A program made the position numbers and the translations under genes. Under the pieces are notes generated by a model that saw only the letters and a list, made by a program, of their open reading frames with translations, made no database searches and was not told the DNA's origin. A DNA stretch of 64,000 nucleotides from JBBDQZ01 sp040905705 (lineage in GTDB: Bacteria; Bacteroidota; Rhodothermia; Balneolales; Natronogracilivirgulaceae). The stretch covers positions 61,658 through 125,657 of the forward strand of contig JBBDQZ010000038.1 in NCBI GenBank assembly GCA_040905705.1, written 5' to 3'. Shown in pieces: positions 62,590 to 64,000 of this stretch (positions are counted from its first letter, which is position 1; every line of letters begins with the position of its first letter).

Positions 62590-64000
62590 ATGCCGGGACT
62601 TGTCATTTTTATAGGATTGATTTTGGGTATTTTACCGGATTCGTTTTTCCCCGGTAATGAAAAAGCAGTAAATCTGCCTGATACCATGGAAACATCATTA
62701 CCGGTGAATGATTCCATCACCCATTTAGATACACTTCAGATACAGAATCCGGCGGTTCCACTTATCATTCAAATGCCGTTTGCTTATGACACAGTTACCA
62801 ATGACAGCCTTATCCGTTGGGAGCTATGGTCTGATTATGGAGAGTGGAGAGCCCGGCAGAGAGGAGTTATCGCGTACCGATTAGGTGGATTTGGTCGCAA
62901 TGACGGCTTTTTGATTCGTGCCCATGAGAACAGGCATCAGCGAATCTACCGGGACGGAATCCCTATGAATGAAAGAATTTTCGGATCTGTAAATCGTAAT
63001 CGACTTCCACATTACAGTCGTGTCGGGTCGGTTCATGAATTCAGTGCCCCCATCCGGTTTCGTTCAGAAATTAACACCAGACGGTATTATGTTACCCGTC
63101 CTTTGACATTCATCAATTATGAGCAAACGGCATTTGATTACAGGAGTGCTGAGGGTTTCCTGACCCGTAATATTACCCTTGCAACCAACTTGTCAATTGC
63201 GTACTGGGGAAAGAATGAAAACGAAGGATATCGGAATAATTCCATGGGTGGACGAAATATCGCTGTATCCATGTACCATTTCCCGAATAACTCCTGGATG
63301 ATTGAAGGTGGATTTTACTACAGTGGCTTGCAATTAGGTGAACCACACGGATATCAAATATCCGACATGTTTACTTTTGCTTTTAATCGGTTCGAAGTTT
63401 TTCCGATGGAGTCTTTCGCTGAATCATCCATGCGTAATGCTATTATTCAGCTAACGGCTTATTATCGGCGACATCCCGATCAGCAAGCACGTACCCGAAC
63501 CGGGATCTACCACGATCGCTATAGGCGTTTGCACTATGATGAAACAGACAGTTCATTTGTGCGAACATTAACGACCGGAGTTTTTGGCAGACACATTCAA
63601 ATGCTCGGGCCGATTGAAGTACAGGGAGAATTTTATTCGGAGTGGTCAGTGATTGATCGTAACAGGTATCTGAGTATGATGGTGGATAGCTGGGTTTTTA
63701 CCAGGGGGCAGTCGCAGTTAACGCTCCCTCTTTCCAGCCGCTCGAAATTATATGGCTGGATGGAAGCCTCCTGGAGAACAGACGGATTTACCGATTATGA
63801 AATTGGATCTAAAGCAGATTGGCGGATTTTCAATGGATGGTCACTTTATGGTTCATATGCGAGGGGAGAGATGATGCCACAGCCCGGTCATTTGTATTGG
63901 CACCGGTTGCCTGTTTATGGAAATTCCAAACTGAAGAATGAGATTATCCAGCGAGCGGAAGCCGGCATTCGATATAAATTCGGTGTCTGGGATCTGGGGG
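62590..64000 (+). CDS. Outer-membrane barrel protein with a TonB-plug-like N-terminus (partial)
   Basis: The frame is open from ATG 62590 to the right edge (470 codons), with the C-terminus missing. A hydrophobic signal segment (LVIFIGLILGILPDSF) comes first. A plug-like stretch follows (YRLGGFGRNDGFLIR, then IYRDGIPMNERIFGS), similar to the DGVPMND-type motif of TonB-dependent receptors, and then long alternating aromatic strands. It could be a TonB-dependent-receptor relative or a porin with a plug-like domain. It starts 2 bp after cinA and is probably cotranscribed. Confidence 0.72.
   Translation, partial: MPGLVIFIGLILGILPDSFFPGNEKAVNLPDTMETSLPVNDSITHLDTLQIQNPAVPLIIQMPFAYDTVTNDSLIRWELWSDYGEWRARQRGVIAYRLGGFGRNDGFLIRAHENRHQRIYRDGIPMNERIFGSVNRNRLPHYSRVGSVHEFSAPIRFRSEINTRRYYVTRPLTFINYEQTAFDYRSAEGFLTRNITLATNLSIAYWGKNENEGYRNNSMGGRNIAVSMYHFPNNSWMIEGGFYYSGLQLGEPHGYQISDMFTFAFNRFEVFPMESFAESSMRNAIIQLTAYYRRHPDQQARTRTGIYHDRYRRLHYDETDSSFVRTLTTGVFGRHIQMLGPIEVQGEFYSEWSVIDRNRYLSMMVDSWVFTRGQSQLTLPLSSRSKLYGWMEASWRTDGFTDYEIGSKADWRIFNGWSLYGSYARGEMMPQPGHLYWHRLPVYGNSKLKNEIIQRAEAGIRYKFGVWDLG

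Overview
The window looks like a chromosomal contig from a Bacteroidota/Rhodothermota-type bacterium, most likely of the Balneolales kind. Supporting signs are a type IX secretion C-terminal sorting domain, a DUF4835 protein, a PorV-like barrel, an LptE / sigma-54 activator / MiaB neighbourhood, a bacillithiol deacetylase (BshB1) and few clear Shine-Dalgarno sites. The lineage is inferred from family content alone; no 16S gene is present. Most of the window is core metabolism and envelope biology. No phage, transposase, CRISPR array or defence locus was recognised.

Layout. 1-7.3 kb is a minus-strand operon, efp-accB-accC-gcvH-guaA-LpoA-like (last gene cut by the window edge), followed upstream by a sodium:neurotransmitter-symporter-family transporter. 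7.4-11.6 kb holds a pullulanase/debranching-type GH13 enzyme and metG. 11.6-16.6 kb has an orphan UpxY/NusG paralogue behind a leader with competing hairpins, two beta-barrel-type envelope proteins and a DUF4835 protein. 16.6-22.2 kb holds an MprF-like membrane protein, pcm, galE with an acidic insert, a PopT (DUF368) undecaprenyl-phosphate translocase with a 15-bp tandem repeat at its start, and a double-domain UspA.

22.5-27.0 kb is the accessory part. Between tRNA(CAT) and tRNA-Ala(CGC) lie a large BspA/DUF285 repeat surface protein with a T9SS tail and an exported metallo-beta-lactamase-fold protein. The surface gene contains a 100-N assembly gap and a perfect 511-bp internal duplication. 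27.4-37.2 kb carries a small exported protein, a GNAT enzyme, a YdjM-like membrane protein, an FbpABC-type iron transporter with a palindrome upstream, YjbQ, an SDR lacking the usual YxxxK, a polytopic membrane protein and sucD.

37.4-47.8 kb: dnaG, an inositol-monophosphatase-family enzyme, an ECF sigma factor with a membrane protein and a Spy/CpxP-like protein (a probable envelope-stress unit), bshB1, a YtxH/holin-like membrane trio, a TolC-family protein and a CrtI-like oxidoreductase. 48-54 kb: two tandem rhomboid proteases and ispG, then a thioredoxin-fold protein without its cysteines coupled to pabC-pabB, then a zinc-free bL31 with a strong terminator. 54-64 kb: a GloB-like hydrolase, a TPR protein, lptE, a sigma-54 activator without a sensor domain, miaB, pyrE, pgpA-pgsA, cinA and the start of a TonB-receptor-like barrel.

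No clearly new multi-gene system stands out. The best candidates for follow-up are the repeat dynamics of the surface gene, the GATC-periodic repeat in popT, the cysteine-less thioredoxin-fold protein in the pab operon, the sigma/Spy-like unit and the hairpin leader of the UpxY gene.
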